From the NCBI GenBank assembly GCA_022496185.1, contig WTXG01000116.1, positions 51,660-115,659 on the forward strand: a stretch of DNA of 64,000 nucleotides. The letters run 5' to 3'. Each line of letters opens with the position of its first letter. Within the stretch, counting starts at the first letter, position 1. Shown here one piece after another: positions 24,301 to 36,201 of this stretch. The notes below the pieces were generated by a model, which did not search any database, had not been told where the DNA came from, and saw only the letters and a list, made by a program, of their open reading frames with translations. Both the position numbers and the translations under genes were made by a program. Source of the stretch: Multifurca ochricompacta (lineage: Eukaryota; Basidiomycota; Agaricomycetes; Russulales; Russulaceae).

Positions 24301-26970
24301 ATTGGGCTATTATGTACCTCTAGCACAGCCCGATAGCACTTAACTTGGGCCATCAGGTCAATGGCAACACAATACAGCCTCACGAAGACGTGCGTAAGCG
24401 GATTATCCAGAAAACTAAGATCGGTGAGTAATTTTCTTGCAGTATCATTAATAAGCCACACACTTGGGAAGCTGTTTGAGGAGCAACGGGAGGTACCATT
24501 GCCTGGTCGTCCTCACCTGCTGGTATCGCGGTGCACCCAGCAGAGTGGTGCATGTCGATGGAAGAGGCGCAGGCCCATTTTCCAATCCTTGTCATCACAT
24601 TGTCAACGCAAGAAATATAGAAGAATCATCGGTAGCATACCGGGATTAAATATCTCGGGAAACATGAGTCGCACCTCTCTGCGCATTTCGCGTTCGTTGC
24701 TTTCCTCAGGAGTGTCACGTGCTCGGACCCCATACAATGTCACGCGGCGCTGGTTGACAATGGCAGGCGTCGAATTGTGTAAAGGGATCCACCGCAGGAA
24801 CTCGCGATGTCGGGATCCATTCTTCTATAACCTTTGGTCAATGACTGTCTTTGTTTGACCCCATGCCCGTGCACGCACCTCTGAGTAAAGAAGCCCGGGC
24901 TCGCATCGCGCGATCAATCGCTGCACATACGATGCGTACGAGAACAACTCGCTTCTGACAAGTTCCCCAAATAACAGCGCCACAGAGGCCACCTCGTTAC
25001 ACGTGTCCTCCTTGTCAAGCCACTCAAACAATAGGTCCTGGAGCTTTCCATCAGGTGCAGCGGAGTTTCGTCTTGCTGCCCGTGCGCCCCATTGCGCCCG
25101 CGCCCGGCGGAGGATTGTAGCCGCAACATACGGGCGATGATCACCAAACTGAAGTGATGTCACAGACCAAGTGAGAAGGCGGTCGAGCTTTGCCGCAAAG
25201 AGCTGCTCGCTTTCGATCCCAGCATCGAAAAAATTGAAAGTTTCGAGCTCAGTCGCGGGACCGATGGAATTCAGTTTCTGCATGTGGTGGTGAGATTGCA
25301 GAGGGATATATCGTTGATACTATACACTCACAGTGACATCGGAAACTGCTTCAGTTAGACGCGCAAGCACACGTGGTGGGAGGTTACGAAACCACATTGC
25401 ATCATTACGCTTCTGAATATCAGAGAAATTGTCACTAAGCACTGTATAGATGGTTTCCGTTGGACGAGTGCTAATATCATGCCCAGATTTGCCATTCAAA
25501 ATCTCTTGTAGGAGAATTGCGTGCGTTATCCACATCCGTGGGGAAATGAAGGCATCGGGAATGACGAGACATGCCCGCTGCAACCTTTGTTTACCTTAGA
25601 CCCCAAGTCTGCAGACAGAATGCATACCTGCAAGAACACTTTCAAAGAACTCTCGACTGACAGAAGGTATTCCCTGGCGGACGAGCTCCTGATCTGATAT
25701 GGGTCAGAAGGGCGATAACATAGGTCAGCCTAACTCCCACCTCGGAAATTTTAGAGATGCAGGCGTCCACGAATGGCCTTGCAAGCGCTCGACACGCAAG
25801 GATTCCGTCGAGATACTCATCTGCAAGCCGAGCCACGAAACCTGCCTGTGCCAGATTGCAAGTGCACATTTGAAGCACCAACCAAGTTAAAAACGTCCTA
25901 TTGTCCACCAAACCCTCAGAATAGAAGCTCCCCAAAAGGTCAAGACTAGATGGCTAGGTTGTCATTCGCGAGAGTCATCCAAACAGGATCGAGTTACCTG
26001 TACGTAAATCGGGATATCCAACGGGCCCTGTTCTCGCTATCCGCCAACACGCTTCGAAACATGCTTTTGATGTTGAGAGTTGGACGAGGAGCGCTGGGTA
26101 GGATGATATCACCCAACTGCTTCTTTAAGTGACTTGTTACAACGTTTGCCCACTCGACGCTGTACTGTGTCGGGTCGTAAGCCGGCTTGTGGCGCAAACC
26201 GGCGACCTCGTTCGCGCCAAATACACGGAGGAACCAAACTGCTCGCGGGATCGCAACGTCGTTAGCATGGAGCAGATCGAGCAAATCTTGGCCCTTCGCG
26301 CCGTGTGGGACACTTTTTCCGAGCTTGTGTAGTGGCACCGACGGGTTAGCAAGATCTGCAAACCAAGCTTGCCTCTTGGCATCGTTGGGAGTAACCCTTT
26401 GAGGCATGCGGAAGGTGGATTGTCTGTCCGAAGACTGAGTTTTACAAGATAGGAACCCCCCGTGGAGTGACTGAGGAACATACTGAATGACGACAGCATC
26501 TGAGCGGCGAGCAAAGATCTGGTTCATGAGATCCTCAAGCTCTGCAACGGTATCGCTTTCCTTTGACCGTCGTCTAAATGTTTCCAGCGCTCCCCATGTC
26601 TCAGCCTGACCAACTAGTTAAACTGGGAAAGGCCTTAGAAATAGACAAAAAAAAAGCGCACTGCAACAGGGGTAGGTAGATGCAAACCATCCTGAACATT
26701 CGCTTCCGTCAAAATATCTTCTTCTTGTCTTGGATGAGGAAAGTGGTATCCAAAACGACCTTTATAGCACACGAGTCAGCATTGCCCACGAATTGCACAA
26801 TACATCAGAGTCGTGACGCAGGAGCATGAACAACTCTCCAAAAGAGCACAACACTCTGGAACTAAGATGTATGTACCTAAGTCCGCAGTTGCGTGTGCCT
26901 CGGGCAGCCATTCCGGTGGATGTGCCACCTGTAGTTGAAGTGGTGGCTTGACCTGTCTTGCCTCGCGCAT
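21352..26970 (-). CDS. MED12: Mediator complex subunit 12 (Med12/Srb8), 15 exons, 1609 aa
   Basis: Part of the CDK8 kinase module of Mediator, a nuclear regulator of RNA polymerase II transcription. Exons 26877-26970, 26662-26759, 25998-26605, 25741-25945, 25628-25688, 25594-25332, 25277-24879, 24824-24641, 24587-24464, 24414-24318, 24260-23994, 23937-23085, 23031-22778, 22726-22325 and 22272-21352 total 4830 nt, a whole number of codons. The Med12 N-terminal domain is clear: HPPEWLPEAH, KRQAWFADLANPSVPL, LGKSVPHGAKG, IPRAVWFLRVFGANE, YSVEWANVVT, LVDNRTFLTWLV. A conserved middle block reads NGSRHREFLRWIPL and NQRRVTLYGVRARDTPEE. The C-terminus is serine-rich and ends in a lysine-rich stretch (KKVKAKAKA..KPRTKKK), a probable nuclear signal. 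The first ATG is inferred; a further 5' exon is possible. The shortest intron (33 nt, 25595-25627) is the weakest joint. Confidence 0.9.
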
Positions 26971-28056
26971 GTCCAGCTATATTCTCATAGATAAAGATGA
27001 AGAATGATATAAATTAGTACTGCAGAACCGAGAACATAGTATTCCTGTGCCGTGGTAGTGAGAGGGTGAGTGTCTCTGCCCTGCCCATGACGTGACAAGC
27101 ATTATCCCGGCCGTCCCATGCATGTCACGTGGCCGTCATTATTTCATTAAACTCCGCGCTTTCAGCCTCTGACCACCTTCCAAGGGATGAGCTGACTGTC
27201 TCATGTCAATCTTGCCTCCTACCATATATTTTTTTGTTTTCTGATCGTGCTAAAACCCCGCTCTGGTGCCACCATCGTGCATCCCCAGTCCATGTCTCTG
27301 AAAGAAACACTAGAGCCATGATGGCGCAGATCCCTCGATGGTTGTGACGCCATAGCACTTGCGCTGCCTTGTAGAGGGCCCACACAAGATACCGTTAGCT
27401 TCTCCTTCTCCTCTGCATGGATATGCTCTTAAATGGTAAACTCAATCGAACGTTTAAATGAAAAGATGAATAAGGGTTGATACTATTAATCTATTTATCT
27501 AACACAACTTTGCTAGATCGGGCATTAAGAAGCTCAAACGTTCGAACCATCGTTTCCTGTGTCAGATGATTGTATACATTATGTACTAGGCGTTCATCAT
27601 AGCTACTATTGGAAGAAGACAAGACCTCAACAGACGCTTGAGTCGCAGAATTTCCATCATTGCCATCATTGCGTGTTCATGAACATGTTCCGTGAATGAT
27701 GGCGATGTGGCTTCAGGGACCTCTGGTACTGTCTTGCCTTTGCTAACGCGGGGCCTAGATGTACCAGCTCGTACTCGTATACTTAGTTTCAAAGGAAGAC
27801 AGCTCGAAAAGCCAGATATAAACGTAATTGCAAAATTCAGTTTGTGAGTAGCCAAGGGGACTACGACAGGAACTGGGAACTGGTTCGGGTCCCATTGCAT
27901 TTACTAGCGCATCCAGCCAAGACTCCATCCCATAATGTATACAAGGCACAGCAACAGCTCACCTCTGGGCGGACATTTCAATACGGATACAGAAAGGTGC
28001 TTGTCGCGCACCACTAGGATATCTAAAGAGTCGAAAATGTGTCCTTCGCTGAATAT
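26971..28056. other. Intergenic region left of the transposon nest
   Basis: No gene supported. A 104-codon minus frame at 27586-27900 lies in it without any family signature; it could be the end of a gene cut by repeat A3, but nothing confirms this. Confidence 0.4.
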
Positions 28057-28412
28057 TGTACGGATCCAATCCGCGGTCAGTGCGAGGCAAAGCGCGTTCC
28101 CGAACGGAGAGAGGCAGGGGAGATATGAGAGAGAAGGAGCCCCGAGATAACTGTGAGTTCGAATGTGAGAGTTTGTCGTGCGTGAACGTTTTGGTAAAAA
28201 CACTGCTAGTTGGTTCCGTTTGACCCTGCACTTGATGTCGTCGAAAGGTTCTTTAGCACACAAAGAGAAAAGAGAGAGAGAAATGCCATTTTATTTCTTC
28301 ACTGGCCTGCTAGAAGCATTTTATGCATCTTTATATACTTGTTGAGAGACCAGTTTGAAGGAGTGATACAGTATGAAGAAAGCAGTGGAGGATGGATTTG
28401 GATGAGAGAGGG
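28057..28412. repeat. Repeat family A, copy A3, left part
   Basis: Begins TGTACGGATCCAATCCGC like A1 and A2 and runs to the target sequence GGATGAGAGAGGG (28400-28412), where LINE A begins. The rest of the copy lies at 46705-46871, so the copy is split by 18.3 kb of later insertions. Confidence 0.85.
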
Positions 28413-28518
28413 TTTTCTTTTTTTTTTTTAAACTCAACTTTATTACGCGCTTCAGCCAAACCGGCAAATCGTGCGGCTACTACAGGGACATAGTAACTAC
28501 TGTGGAGAAGGGACAAGT

Positions 28519-28828
28519 TGTAGCGAGCTATAAATGCGTAGCTCAGTCTTTGGAATAGAAAGACTATATGATTTGTTAATACCTATAAATGTGTAGCTAC
28601 ACAATGAATCAGTAAAGTAATAATGTAGCTGTAACACAGAGAGTACTGACCTCAGTCTTTGGAATAGAAAGACTGAGGTTTCTAACTACGCTACTGAGTC
28701 TTTATGATAAAGGAAAATTGCATGACCCGTGTGCTCTGAATATTGCGTTGCGTTGATACAGTAGTGATCGGACTCGGGCCGCCATCTCTGGTATCAATTG
28801 ATTGCGTGCTATGGCTGCACTTCCAACA
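28519..28828 (-). repeat. 3' LTR of copia-2 (310 bp)
   Basis: TG..CA ends; differs from the 5' LTR at seven positions, all transitions at CpG or its decay products TpG/CpA. Confidence 0.95.
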
Positions 28829-28835
28829 TGCCCCC

Positions 28836-29646
28836 TTAGCCTGCACGCTGAACTCCCATCGTGTCTACAAACTTCTCATGTTTCTCGCAGACAAGGCCCT
28901 TTGTCAACACATTGGCAAGTTGCTCTTCCATCGGCACATATTTCAATTCGATGACTTGGTTTTCGCACATGTGCCTCAAGAAGTGATGCCTTATCTCAAT
29001 GTGTTTGGTGCGATCATGGAACTCAGGGTTTCGGGCAATGGATATTGCAGATTGATTGTCCATGCAGAGGGTTGTTGGTGAGTCGCTTTTCTGGTGGATC
29101 TCAGCTAGTAACTGACGTAACCAGACAGCTTCTTTTGCAGCATGAGCTCCAGCAATATACTCGGCTTCAGTGCTCGATAGTGTGATGGATGGTTGCTTCT
29201 TAGAGCTCCAGCTAATGGCTCCTCCAGCAAGTAGGAAAACGAAACCCGATGTGGACTTCCGATCGTTCACATCACTGGCCCAGTCAGCATCGACATAGCC
29301 AAACAGCTCAGTTCCCTTAGGTGCATCATGTTTGAAGACAAGCTTTGCACTGCTCATAGCTCTAAGGTAACGGAAAGCACGGTTTAGAGCTTGCTGATGC
29401 TCTTCCCCAGGGTTCGCAGCATGCCTCCTGAGCACTGCAATAGTGTATGCTAGGTCAGGACGGGTGCCGAGCATAGGGTACATCAAGGCGCCAATTGCTT
29501 GCTGGTACCTTTTGACATCAACTGTTGGTGAGTTGAGTTTCCTTAGATGCTCATTTGCGAGGGTGGAGGTGCTAATGGGTCGCACGTCAGATTTGCCAAA
29601 ACGTGTCAAGATTTCTTCAATGTATTTTTCTTGGGAGAGTGCCATC
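28836..29646 (-). pseudogene. copia-2 pol, C-terminal part: RT end and RNase H
   Basis: Runs from ALSQEKYIEEILTRFG through YPMLGTRPDLAYTIAVL, GYVDADWASDVNDRKS (RNase H), SSTEAEYIAGAHAAKEAVWL and ADVxTKG-like ANVLTKGL to a stop at the polypurine tract. It is the continuation of the RT fragment at 31099-31810; the two were one frame before the hAT insertion, since the host text reads EAGWMA|LSQEKY with the duplication removed. Confidence 0.9.
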
Positions 29647-31098
29647 TAGGGATCAGCAAGGGTTTTCATACCCGCGCGGGTAAGCGCTGCGGGTTTTGAC
29701 AGGTACGGGTACGGGCATACAACTCCCAACCTGCCAGAAACCCGTACCCGCGCAGCGGGTTTGGCGGGTATAAGTGGTCATCGGTCATTGACAAGATCAG
29801 CAGAAATGTAATGATAAAATACATCTGTAGCAAACAAATGATAAGATTTAATTTGATGTATGCTACAGGGTTTCTGTAAATATATTCTAGTGTTATCCTA
29901 TGAAATATCAAAGCAGATCAACGGTGCGATGTAAAATAAAAGTGTTATCAGTGATCCACTCTCTTAAAAATCATGATGCAACTGTTTTATTAACGCGCAA
30001 TCAATTCTGCCAGTCTGGCACTATCTAAAATACACTCTAGACTACTTTAGACTATTCTATAATCTAATTATCAAATTATTTTACTGAAACAAGGCCCACG
30101 TGTATCTACAGGCTGCATAGAGCAGCGACTACATTGCATCGCATGGACCAGCATATTGGTCTGATCTCCTTCCTATTAAGGAAGGTTGACTTAACAATCA
30201 CGGCTGCGATTTTCCATTGGTCCAACAAGATTGTGATCACGCATAGATAACACAACAGAAATGCGTTCACAAATTAATTAGATCCATAGAATATACATCT
30301 AAGATCTGACATATGATCAAATCACATCATTAAACAAGATAACGAGATAACGCGTTCATTTAATTTAGTAGCTGATATAGTACATCTAAAGTACAAGCCT
30401 GTGCCATGCCTGTTCCACAAAATGAAATAAAATAATAATGTAAATAAAGAATAAACTTAATCTTCTGAACATAAATCAGCAATTATTGAGGGATCCTGAG
30501 TAGCCACAAATGAACGCGTTGTATCCAAGTGCGTATCTCCTTGACCGGGATGGACCGGGCTGAGTGTCCGAAATGCGCGATGCAAGTAAAGAACTTGCAC
30601 GCATTTCATTTTATGGGTAACCTGGGTATCAAAACAAATATCCAGGGGTTACCCCTGCCAATCACTATGCATTTGTCAATTATTTTTGCATTCTGTGTGG
30701 TTATCTGACAGGCTTTTCATTCAATGTTCTATTACATCCTATCTAATCATCTCTGTATATTGGGGTGGATTTTAGTTGTGCTTGTATAAAATTGAGACCA
30801 GCATAATAAAATAAAAATGGAATAATGAATTATCTTAATCTTCTGAGCATAAAACAAGAGTCATTGAGGGATCTTAAGCAGCCATAAATGAACGCGTTGT
30901 GTATCTCCTTGGTCCGGGATGGCCTGGGCCGGATATCCGAAATGCGCGATGCAAGTAAAGAACTTGCACGCGTTTAACACAGGCAACCCGCAGGTGACCC
31001 GCGGGTAACCCACGGGTTACCCGTACCCGTAGCAATGGGTACGGGTATGGGTACGGGTACCAATGAAGATACCCGGGGGTTACCCCTGCTATTCACTA
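29647..31098. mobile_element. Non-autonomous hAT element hAT-1a (1452 bp)
   Basis: Perfect 8-bp target duplication GTGCCATC (29639-29646 and 31099-31106). Ends TAGGGATCAGCAAGGG and, on the other strand, TAGTGAATAGCAGGGG form an imperfect 16-bp inverted repeat. Subterminal arrays of CGGGTA/TACCCG words lie at both ends, a common transposase-binding layout. No transposase frame. A second copy is at 42716-44193. Inside, a segment of about 145 bp occurs twice (30455-30605 and 30831-30975). Confidence 0.92.
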
Positions 31099-31810
31099 GT
31101 GCCATCCATCCGGCCTCGCGGTCGTGTGTGATGTGCATCCCAAGAATCCAGGTGATTTCACCCAGGTCAGTCATCTCATAAGCATTTCCGAGTGCCTCTT
31201 TGTCTTCATTGATCTCCTTTAGGTCCTTCAACACCATGGTGATGTCGTCAACGTAGAGAGCAATGATAGAGGACTTTGCGTTTCTGTGGCAGACGAAAAC
31301 TGCATGGTCGGCTTCGGTGCGTTGGTATCCTATGTTTTCAAGCTTAGCTCTGATGTCTTGATACCAGACGCAGCTGCCTTGCTTTGTTCCGTAGACTGCC
31401 TTGATAAGTCGGAGTACCATCCCCTTGGGAACATCAAAACCGGGAGGTGGCTCCATGTAAATTTCTTCCTTTAGTTCGCCATTCAGGTATGCTGACTTCA
31501 CATCCATTTGGTGAACTTCCAGGTTGTATTCAGTCACTAGTGTGAGGATTGCATGAAGTGATGCAAACTTTGCCACTGGGGCGAATGTTTCATCATAGTT
31601 GACTCCCTCGACTTGAGTGAAACCCTGTGCGACGATACGAGCCTTGTGCCTCAAGACCTCTCCAGTTGGCCCACGCTTCGTGCGGAACACCCATTTGCTG
31701 CCAACCACCTTGCGCCCTGTGGGATGTTCGACGACTTCGTACACTCCCATGGCCTCAAACGATCGCATCTCTTCCTGGCAAGCAGCTTCCCATTCGCCGG
31801 CATTGAGTCG
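31099..31810 (-). pseudogene. copia-2 pol, reverse transcriptase fragment
   Basis: Copia RT between two insertions: GEWEAACQEEMRSFEAMG, KVVGSKWVFRTKR, ARIVAQGFTQVEG, DVKSAYLNGELKEE, then the catalytic LYVDDITMV. The right end is cut by the solo LTR at 31811 and the left end by the hAT at 31098. Confidence 0.9.
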
Positions 31811-32322
31811 TGTCAAACAATCATGCTGCTGGTTATACTGACTGTGGTTAGTAGCGGGTTAGGCTAGAAAAGACAAGTAACTTCAGATGTTAGAAGAACT
31901 CTATATTACTACACTACTGACCTAGAAAAGACAAGTACTATAAGAAGCGTTAGTCTAAAGGAAGTAGAGAGTAAACTAGAAGGAACTTACACTTCAGATG
32001 TTAGAAGAACTCTGAAGTGTAAAGGACGAAACAGACACCCTTATATACCCATGGGGGCCAGGGGAAATGGTCTGTGCGCACTGGGAATAAGTCCACAAGT
32101 GCCGGACAATAAACTAAGAGGGATAAAGGCTATTGGCCAAGAAGATATCACATGCTTACTGCGCATTACTAAGAGCATCACTAATCAGCTGAGTAAGGTG
32201 AGAAAGAAACATAATAAAGATATTGTAAAAAGTCCGATACTCCAGAACCTAATCTAATCTTATCTACAGCTGAAGCGATCCTCAGATGCCTGAAGCATCT
32301 CCAGACACGTCCCGTGTCAACA
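31811..32322 (-). repeat. Solo LTR of the copia-1 family (512 bp)
   Basis: TG..CA ends, closely similar to the copia-1 LTR (4898-5400). Flanked by AGTCG (31806-31810) and AGTTG (32323-32327), a 5-bp duplication with one later change. Removing LTR and one duplication restores a continuous host frame KEAMAQ|LNAGEWEAAC, which confirms the insertion point. Confidence 0.92.
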
Positions 32323-35008
32323 AGTTGCGCCATAGCTTCTTTGAAGGTGCATGGGTCACTTGCTAACTCAGGTTGTGCGATGTTGGCTTGCTCTGTAGGG
32401 TTCCCTTTTGTTTTGTAGGAACTAACAGAGTAACGAGGGTCATCGTTGCGGATAGGGGGCACGCGGTTCGCTTTGGTCAGGTGGTGATAGGCATTGGTGT
32501 CAATGTCAGTGTGGATGCGGGGGTCTCTGTGAGTGCACTTTCTACTTCGCTGTCGCTACTTTGCTGAAGTTGGCTAGGGTTTTGCACTGGTGTATTAGGT
32601 AGTGGCTCTATAATGTTTTTGTTTTTATCGCCCTCACTGGGCTCTGTATCGTCGAATTCGATGACGACTCTTTCACTGGCTGGCCCCCCTTCATTGAATA
32701 CGATGTCGCGCGACTCATAGAAACGGCCCATTGGGCGATGCACTAGACGATAAGCTTTGCGACTCCGAGCATACCCCAAGAATGTGCACAAGATGGACCG
32801 TGCACCGAGCTTGGTGCAATACTTCGCTGGGATGTGCACAAATGCTCTGCAGCCGAAAACATGCAAATGGGAAACGTCAGGTTTATTGCCACTCCAAGCT
32901 TCATCAGGGGTGGAGTCCTCCAGGGCACGGGTGGGTGTGACATTGTGCAGATAAGCTGCATACTCTAAAGCGTTGTACCAGTAAGTGTCAGGCAAATCCA
33001 CATCAATGAGCATCGTCTGGACTTTATCGAGAAGCGTCCGGTTCATGCGCTCTGCGACTCCATTATGCTGAGGTGTGTCCGGTGTCGTCATTTCATGTTT
33101 GATGCCTTTGTCTTGTAGGAACCTCTGGGCCACGGTGGTGATGTATTCACCCCCTCCATCCATGTGCAGCACTCTTACTTGCTGACCTGTTTCGACTTCT
33201 GTGCGAGCTACGAAGCGTTGTAGATGGTGAGTCACTTTGGATTTTTCACGCAGGCTGGTGACAAAAACTCTTCAGGACTTATCATCCACCCAGGTGACGA
33301 AATATTCAAATCCTTGGTGAGATCGTCGCAGCATCTTGCCACAGACGTCCAAGAAGATTCGCCCTAGGACTTGGGTTGATCTGGTCCCAGTTTCCCTCTG
33401 GATCTCAGTACGTGTTTGCTTCCCTTTGAGGCACAGTTCGCAGAGGACAGGTGGACTGGTTTTTGAGGTAATGTCCATCCCCTTAACCATCCCCTTTCGC
33501 ATCATTTGGAGAACAGCATTGACATTTAGATGGCCGAGGCGGTGGTGCCAGGTGTGTAGGTCAGCTTTTGCCACTGAGTGTCTTGCAACCAAAGCGACAT
33601 CATTATCCTCGGCTCCTTCAACTGGGAAAACATCAACCTGAGTGATCTGGACTCTCTCTGGAGCTACGGTGCGGGCATCCATCGTGTAGAGGTTGCCTTC
33701 AAGGTGGCCCTCACAGGTAAGCACTCCAGTCTGACTGTAGATCTGACAGGAGTTCTTGGTAAAACGCACATCGGCTCCACAACTGGCAAGTTGGGCAACA
33801 GATAACAAGTTTCCGTGCAGTTCTGGGACATATAGGACATCTTGGAGAATGGCATCACTCCACTTTCCATTTGCCGTCATTCGGACATGGATGCAACCGA
33901 TCCTGGTGCCGAGGATACTGCTGTTGTCGCCTAAGACAATTTTTACTGGATTGGTGAGTGTTTTGAAATTGAAAAACCAGTTCCGATGGGAGCACATGGT
34001 ACGTGATGCTCCGGAGTCGATGATCCATCGCTGATTGAGATCGATGCGTGATGATAGGGCTTGTAGCACTTTGAACAGGAGTATGGGGCCGTCCCCTTGT
34101 GGTGCACTGTCGCTGGCAGGTGCCTGGCCTCCAGTAAATGCGACTTTGGCTGTAGCGTTTGGGGGTTTCTGCGTATCATCTCCGGTGCTGCTCGCTTTGG
34201 CCTCATTTTCCTTCTCCAGTTTCCAACACTCTTCCACCACATGGCCACGCTTCTTACAGTGAGTGCAGTGTTTCTTTGTCTTCTCCTCTTCTGACTTTTC
34301 TTTTCCCTTTTTAGCTGTATTTGCCGAGGTGCGAAGTAAGCGGTCACTCCAAGGCCCTGATTCTTGAACGCGGCATTGTTCATCGAGAATTATTTGTGAC
34401 TTGACATGCTCAACGGTAAGGGAAGAGGGGTTGGCTGTAGAAAGGATGGTTTTTAGAGTGGATAGGGAGGTTGGGAGTGAGGAGATGATTGCGAAAGCGA
34501 CGAGCTTGTCATCCAGTGGCAAGCTGATGTTGGATATGGTATGGGCAGCCCTGACAATGGCGTTTATCTGGGGCTCGAGGGATTCTGTGTCTGAGAGGGT
34601 GGAACGGAATACGTCGTTGATAAGGTAAATGATCTTCTGTTCTCCTTTGCCTTCATAACGGACTGATAACTTCTCCCAGCATTCCTTGGCCGTCTTTGCA
34701 TACAGGACTGTACTCAGGGGTTCATCCTTGAGTGTCAACGATATTTGTGCTTGTGCTTCGCTATCTTTGAGTGCCCATTCCTCCTGTTCTTCAGGAGGTG
34801 CTGTGGCATCTGGCTGAGGCTCTGATCCATCAACCACAGACCACAATCTTTGCAGTTTCAGGACCATCTGAACTCTGTACTTCCAGAATGTGAAGTTTCC
34901 ACCATCATCTTCCAAGTGAGGTATGTCATATTGACGTGCTCCTTTTGAGTTTGCCGCAGATGCTGCTGCTGCTACTTTGGGTGCCGCTGCGCTGGTCGGG
35001 GAACTCAT
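32323..35008 (-). pseudogene. copia-2 gag, protease, integrase and start of RT
   Basis: The ATG at 35008 opens gag (GARQYDIPHLEDDGG, UBN2 domain). A CCHC knuckle follows (CTHCKKRGHVVEEC), then protease (WIIDSGASRTMC), pre-integrase (WHHRLGHLNVNAV) and integrase (FLDVCGKM, HMDGGGEYI, QHNGVAERMNRTL). A TGA at 33272-33274 interrupts the integrase; the frame continues unchanged beyond it (RVFVTSLREKSKV), so it is a single nonsense change, probably from CGA. A frameshift occurs at about 32477-32480 after PMPIT. The segment ends at the solo LTR after KEAMAQ. Confidence 0.93.
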
Positions 35009-35078
35009 TGCTTAGAGTGTGGTGGTTTTCTGTCTGGTGTGTTCTGATTTGATTTAGAGCAACTCAGGTCTCATAATC

Positions 35079-35388
35079 TGTAGCGAGCTATAAATGCGTA
35101 GCTCAGTCTTTGGAATAGAAAGACTATATGATTTGTTAATACCTATAAATGCGTAGCTACACAATGAATCAGTAAAGTAATAATGTAGCTGTAACACAGA
35201 GAGTACTGACCTCAGTCTTTGGAATAGAAAGACTGAGGTTTCTAACTACGCTACTGAGTCTTTATGATAAAGGAAAATTGCATGACCCACGTGCTCTGAA
35301 TATTGCGTTGCATTGATACAGTAGTGATCGGACTTGGGCCGCCATCTCCGGTATCAATTGATTGCATGCTATGGCTGCACTTCCAACA
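35079..35388 (-). repeat. 5' LTR of copia-2 (310 bp)
   Basis: TG..CA ends, followed by the target duplication CAAGT. It holds two copies of CTCAGTCTTTGGAATAGAAAG (up to 20 bases shared), at 35092 and 35213. Confidence 0.95.
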
Positions 35389-35483
35389 CAAGTGCCCTGG
35401 AGGTAGTGTGCGGAAACCCAAAGGGAAAAACCAAGGTTGTAGTATGTGGAAGACCCAGAGAGACCAGGGCCCCCACCCCAGAG

Positions 35484-36046
35484 TAGTGTTCGCCACGGGT
35501 AACCCGCGGGTAAAAACACATGGACCCGTACCCATACCCGTATGTACCCAGACCCTTACACCAAGGGTACGGGTTTGCCATACTACGGGTACAGGTACAC
35601 CATGGGTCGTATACCTGCAGGTAAGGGTAGATATTTACATTTTAAGTCTGATAGCCTAGAATAACATTGTACTACTTAAGCTATAATCCATTCATCATCT
35701 GGCCATTCTTCATTGTTTTTGGTATCAGGTTGAGATGCTGCATACTTTAAATCAGCAGTCTCTACATAACTGGCCTTCATCCAAGCTCCCAAACATAGAA
35801 GAGCCTGAGTTGTATGCAATGGGACCACTGGGTCTGTATACAGTATCTACAATACATGTACTGTATAGTTTTTCTTGCTGCCCTCATTGCCACCCTTCCA
35901 ATTTCAGCTTACCCGCTCTGGTGGGTAAGGGTTGGGTGTCTGCGGGTAGGGGTCACATGAGGGGTATGAAGATGTGACCCCGACCCGTACCCGCATGTAC
36001 CCTGACCACATACCCAGCGGGTTGCGCCTACCCATAGCGAACACTA
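35484..36046. mobile_element. Non-autonomous hAT element hAT-2 (563 bp)
   Basis: Perfect 8-bp target duplication CCCCAGAG (35476-35483 and 36047-36054). Terminal inverted repeat TAGTGTTCGCCACGGGTA against TAGTGTTCGCTATGGGTA. Subterminal ACCCG/CGGGT words. No coding capacity. Related to the relic end at 6228-6275. It sits in the 3' UTR of LINE A. Confidence 0.93.
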
Positions 36047-36201
36047 CCCCAGAGGGTGGGGAAAGGAAGAAGTAAATTAAATGGGGTGGTCAGGTGCAAT
36101 TGCAAGATCCAGGCCCCAGGTGCCATCAAGGTTGAGACCCAACCTATCAGTTCAGCAAAAGTCTGAAACACAAAAGTGACAAGTAAAAAAGAAGAGTGCT
36201 G

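Larger units (their letters stand above)
28519..35388 (-). mobile_element. Ty1/copia retrotransposon copia-2, both LTRs present
   Basis: Full-length element with 310-bp LTRs (28519-28828 and 35079-35388) and a perfect target duplication CAAGT (28514-28518 and 35389-35393). A polypurine tract TAAGGGGGCA abuts the 3' LTR, and the pol stop codon TAA (28836-28838) overlaps it. The site after the 5' LTR, ATTATGAGACCTGAG (35061-35075), resembles the half-tRNA-Met primer site. The body is interrupted by a hAT element (29647-31098) and a solo LTR (31811-32322). One nonsense codon and one frameshift further disable it. Confidence 0.95.

Noticed and set aside
27586..27900. A 104-codon minus frame beside repeat A3
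   Set aside because: No recognised family, no clear start and no paralogue in the window; could be the end of a broken gene, but unsupported.
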